53,895 nt of DNA. Origin: Chloroflexota bacterium (lineage in GTDB: Bacteria; Chloroflexota; Limnocylindria; Limnocylindrales; CSP1-4). The stretch lies in contig JAJYGH010000094.1 of NCBI GenBank assembly GCA_021785175.1, forward strand, positions 7,093 through 60,987. The letters are read 5' to 3'. Shown here piece by piece: positions 52,003 through 53,895 of the stretch (position 1 is the stretch's first letter; each line of letters starts with the position of its first letter). A program made the position numbers and the translations under genes. The notes under the pieces are model-generated. The model worked only from the letters and a program-made list of their open reading frames with translations, was not told the DNA's origin and made no database searches.

Positions 52003-53772
52003 ATGGCGCGTGGCGACTGGTGGCGGCACGGCGCGGTGTACCAGATCTACCCGCGCAGCTTCCAGGACTCGAACGGCGACGGGATCGGGGATCTCCCCGG
52101 GATCACGAGCCGGCTCGACCACCTGAACGACGGAACCCCGGGCTCCCTCGGAATCGACGCCATCTGGCTCTCGCCGTTCTATCCCTCGCCGATGGCGGAC
52201 TTCGGGTATGACATCTCCGACTACGCCGACGTACACCCCGACTACGGCACGCTCGCCGACTTCGACGAGCTTCTGGCCCAGGCTCACCGGCGCGACATCC
52301 GCGTCATCGTCGACTTCGTCCCGAACCACACCTCCGACCGGCACCCATGGTTCGTCGCGTCGCGCTCGAGCCGCGACGACCCGCACCGCGACTGGTACGT
52401 CTGGGCCGACCCGGGCTCCGACGGGGGCCCGCCCAACAACTGGCGCAGCTACTTTCCCGCGGTCGGCTCGGCGTGGACGTTCGACCCGGCCACCGGCCAG
52501 TACTACCTCCACTCGTTCGCGCGCGAGCAGCCCGACCTGAACTGGTGGAACCCGGACGTCCGCGCGGCGATGCACGACGTGCTCCGGTTCTGGCTCGACC
52601 GGGGCGTGGACGGGTTCCGCATCGACGTCGCGCACAAGATGTCGCGCGACCCCGAGCTGCTCGACAACCCGCCGGAGCTGTACGAGGGCGGGACGCTCAC
52701 GTCGCCGCGGCGGGACGAGGACTGGCCCGAGGTCCACGTGATCCTGCGCGAGTTCCGCCGCCTGCTCGACGAGTACGGCGACCGAATGGCGATCGGCGAA
52801 GTGGCGATCTTCGACCCGGAGTGGCTCGTGGGCTACTTCGGCGATGGGCTCGACGAGCTCAACCTCGTGTTCAACTTCTCGTTCCTGCACCAGCCATGGA
52901 GCGCGGACGCCTTCCGCGGCGCGGTCGATGACTACGAGGCGGTGCTGCCGGCGGGGGCGTGGCCGGTGTACACGCTGTCGAACCACGACGTGCCGCGGGC
53001 GCGCTCGCGCCACGAGAGCGACCGCGAGATCGCGTCGCCCACGTGGGTGGGGGCGGGCAACCCCGATCCGACGCCCGCGGACGTCGCCCTCGGCATGCGC
53101 CGTATGCGCCTGGCGGCGATGCTGCTGCTCACGCTGCGCGGGACGCCGTTTCTGTACTACGGCGAGGAGATCGGGCAGGCGGATGGGCAGGTGCCGCCGG
53201 AACGCATCCTCGACGTCGACGGTCGCGACCCCGAGCGGACGCCGATGCAGTGGGATGGATCACCCGGCGCGGGCTTCACGACCGGCGAGCCGTGGCTGCC
53301 GGTCGGGCGGGAGGCGTCGGCGGTGAACGTCGCGGCGCAGCGTGACGACCCGCGGTCGCTGCTGTCGCTGTACCGGCGGCTGGCGTGGTACCGGAAGGGG
53401 TCGCGGCCGCTGCTGGAGGGATCGTACCGGGCCGTCGGGACGGATCCGGACGTGTTCGCGTACGTGCGCGAGGCCAGCCCCGCAGAACCGGGCCAGTCCG
53501 GCCCTGGAGAAGCGGGTCAGTCCGGCGCACTCCCCGAGGCCGGCAGGGCGCGGCTCCTTGTCGCGCTGAACTTCGGCGACGGGCCTGTCGCGTTCGACGC
53601 GGTGGCGCACGGCCTCCCGGGGTCCGGCTGGCTCGAGCTGTCGACCGACGCGGACCGGACAGCGGGCCCGGTCTCGCTCGGCGCGCTCGATCTCGGCGCC
53701 AACGAGGGGGTCGTGATCCGCGTCGAGGCCGCGTCGGGGACGGCCGGGCGCGCGCCCAGCGGCGGGTTCTAG
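52003..53772 (+). CDS. GH13 alpha-glucosidase (oligo-1,6-/trehalose-type)
   Basis: 589-aa alpha-amylase-superfamily enzyme of the GH13 oligo-1,6-glucosidase/alpha-glucosidase group. It starts WWRHGAVYQIYPRSFQDSNGDGIGDLPGI; the catalytic triad is Asp208 (GFRIDVAHKM), Glu266 (AIGEVAIFD) and Asp329 (LSNHDVPRA). Region IDFVPNHTSD and GTPFLYYGEEIG complete the barrel, and a C-terminal beta domain follows. A repeated AGPGQSG-like insert lies near 490-510. There is no signal peptide, so it hydrolyses imported oligosaccharides in the cytosol. AAGGAGGAGG precedes the ATG at 52003. Confidence 0.95.
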   Translation: MARGDWWRHGAVYQIYPRSFQDSNGDGIGDLPGITSRLDHLNDGTPGSLGIDAIWLSPFYPSPMADFGYDISDYADVHPDYGTLADFDELLAQAHRRDIRVIVDFVPNHTSDRHPWFVASRSSRDDPHRDWYVWADPGSDGGPPNNWRSYFPAVGSAWTFDPATGQYYLHSFAREQPDLNWWNPDVRAAMHDVLRFWLDRGVDGFRIDVAHKMSRDPELLDNPPELYEGGTLTSPRRDEDWPEVHVILREFRRLLDEYGDRMAIGEVAIFDPEWLVGYFGDGLDELNLVFNFSFLHQPWSADAFRGAVDDYEAVLPAGAWPVYTLSNHDVPRARSRHESDREIASPTWVGAGNPDPTPADVALGMRRMRLAAMLLLTLRGTPFLYYGEEIGQADGQVPPERILDVDGRDPERTPMQWDGSPGAGFTTGEPWLPVGREASAVNVAAQRDDPRSLLSLYRRLAWYRKGSRPLLEGSYRAVGTDPDVFAYVREASPAEPGQSGPGEAGQSGALPEAGRARLLVALNFGDGPVAFDAVAHGLPGSGWLELSTDADRTAGPVSLGALDLGANEGVVIRVEAASGTAGRAPSGGF

Positions 53773-53793
53773 GCTGTTCCCCGGAGGCGAGGG

Positions 53794-53895
53794 ATGCAGT
53801 TCGAGTTCTCGACCGCCGCGCGGATCGTGTTCGGGCCGGGGAGCGTCCGGGAGGCGGGCGCGATCGCCGCGGCGTTCGGCCGCCGCGCGTTCGTC
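53794..53895 (+). CDS. Iron-containing alcohol dehydrogenase, N-terminus (3' partial)
   Basis: The first 34 codons, MQFEFSTAARIVFGPGSVRE followed by AGAIAAAFGRRAFV, match the N-terminus of the Fe-ADH superfamily (maleylacetate reductase/1,3-propanediol dehydrogenase type), where FGxG begins the NAD-binding domain. GGAGG sits seven bases before the ATG. It starts 21 bp after the alpha-glucosidase and is probably co-transcribed. The rest lies beyond the window. Confidence 0.85.
   Translation, partial: MQFEFSTAARIVFGPGSVREAGAIAAAFGRRAFV

Overview
This is a 53.9-kb window of very GC-rich bacterial DNA (judged by eye, not computed). It is packed with short operons on both strands and has no phage, plasmid, IS, rRNA or CRISPR signature. 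The flavour is a free-living heterotroph of the Chloroflexota or a deep actinobacterial relative. The reasons are a LonB-like protease, a luciferase-like flavin oxidoreductase, an archaeal-type ATP-dependent DNA ligase, a phosphoketolase/acetate kinase pair, a split nuo cluster, Gly/Ser/Tyr-rich zinc-ribbon proteins and many transcripts that look leaderless. The taxonomic call is an inference.

Left part (1-13.9 kb): end of a Lon-like protease, a thiolase, an A-type Fe-S carrier, OsmC and a luciferase-like monooxygenase (divergent), a molybdopterin oxidoreductase, a small hypothetical plus a GNAT acetyltransferase, DNA ligase, a conserved hypothetical, a rhodanese-like protein without its catalytic Cys, a class V aminotransferase, and a MerR regulator with an unusual C-terminal domain. 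Spacers here carry many unrelated tandem repeats.

Middle-left (14.1-22.8 kb): a membrane PAS-GAF-EAL protein, then a sulfur/redox block. The block has a Met/Gly-rich cupredoxin with a SHOCT partner, an MFS-DsrE-SQR operon, a divergent ArsR-rhodanese fusion regulator, a DUF4177-like gene and an unknown 80-aa protein with a near-consensus promoter and two palindromes. A tRNA-Ile(UAU) closes the block.

Centre (23.1-35.5 kb): a NEW3-type secreted protein with an ABC exporter, then a decayed stretch (truncated MFS gene, lipase-maturation-factor gene with an internal deletion) around an intact CrtI-like oxidoreductase, then acyltransferase - phosphoketolase - acetate kinase.

Right part (35.6-53.9 kb): a MidA/NDUFAF7-type methyltransferase convergent with nuoB-nuoD (no nuoA or nuoC), a dimethylargininase with an ACT protein, a large LuxR-type ATPase regulator coupled to an AlaX editing protein, a PD-(D/E)XK-like coiled-coil protein, a zinc-ribbon protein, a RibD-like reductase, a BP74-domain lipoprotein, a catalytically dead DNA-ligase-like domain, a HAD-phosphatase/HerA-like ATPase fusion, a GH13 alpha-glucosidase with an operator-like octamer cluster, and the start of an Fe-alcohol dehydrogenase.

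The most interesting signals are three divergent promoters whose -10 boxes overlap on opposite strands and feed near-leaderless starts, the sulfur block with a shared TTCTGCTTrTC motif, the ligase pseudoenzyme, the HAD-HerA fusion and the MidA-nuoBD-dimethylargininase neighbourhood.
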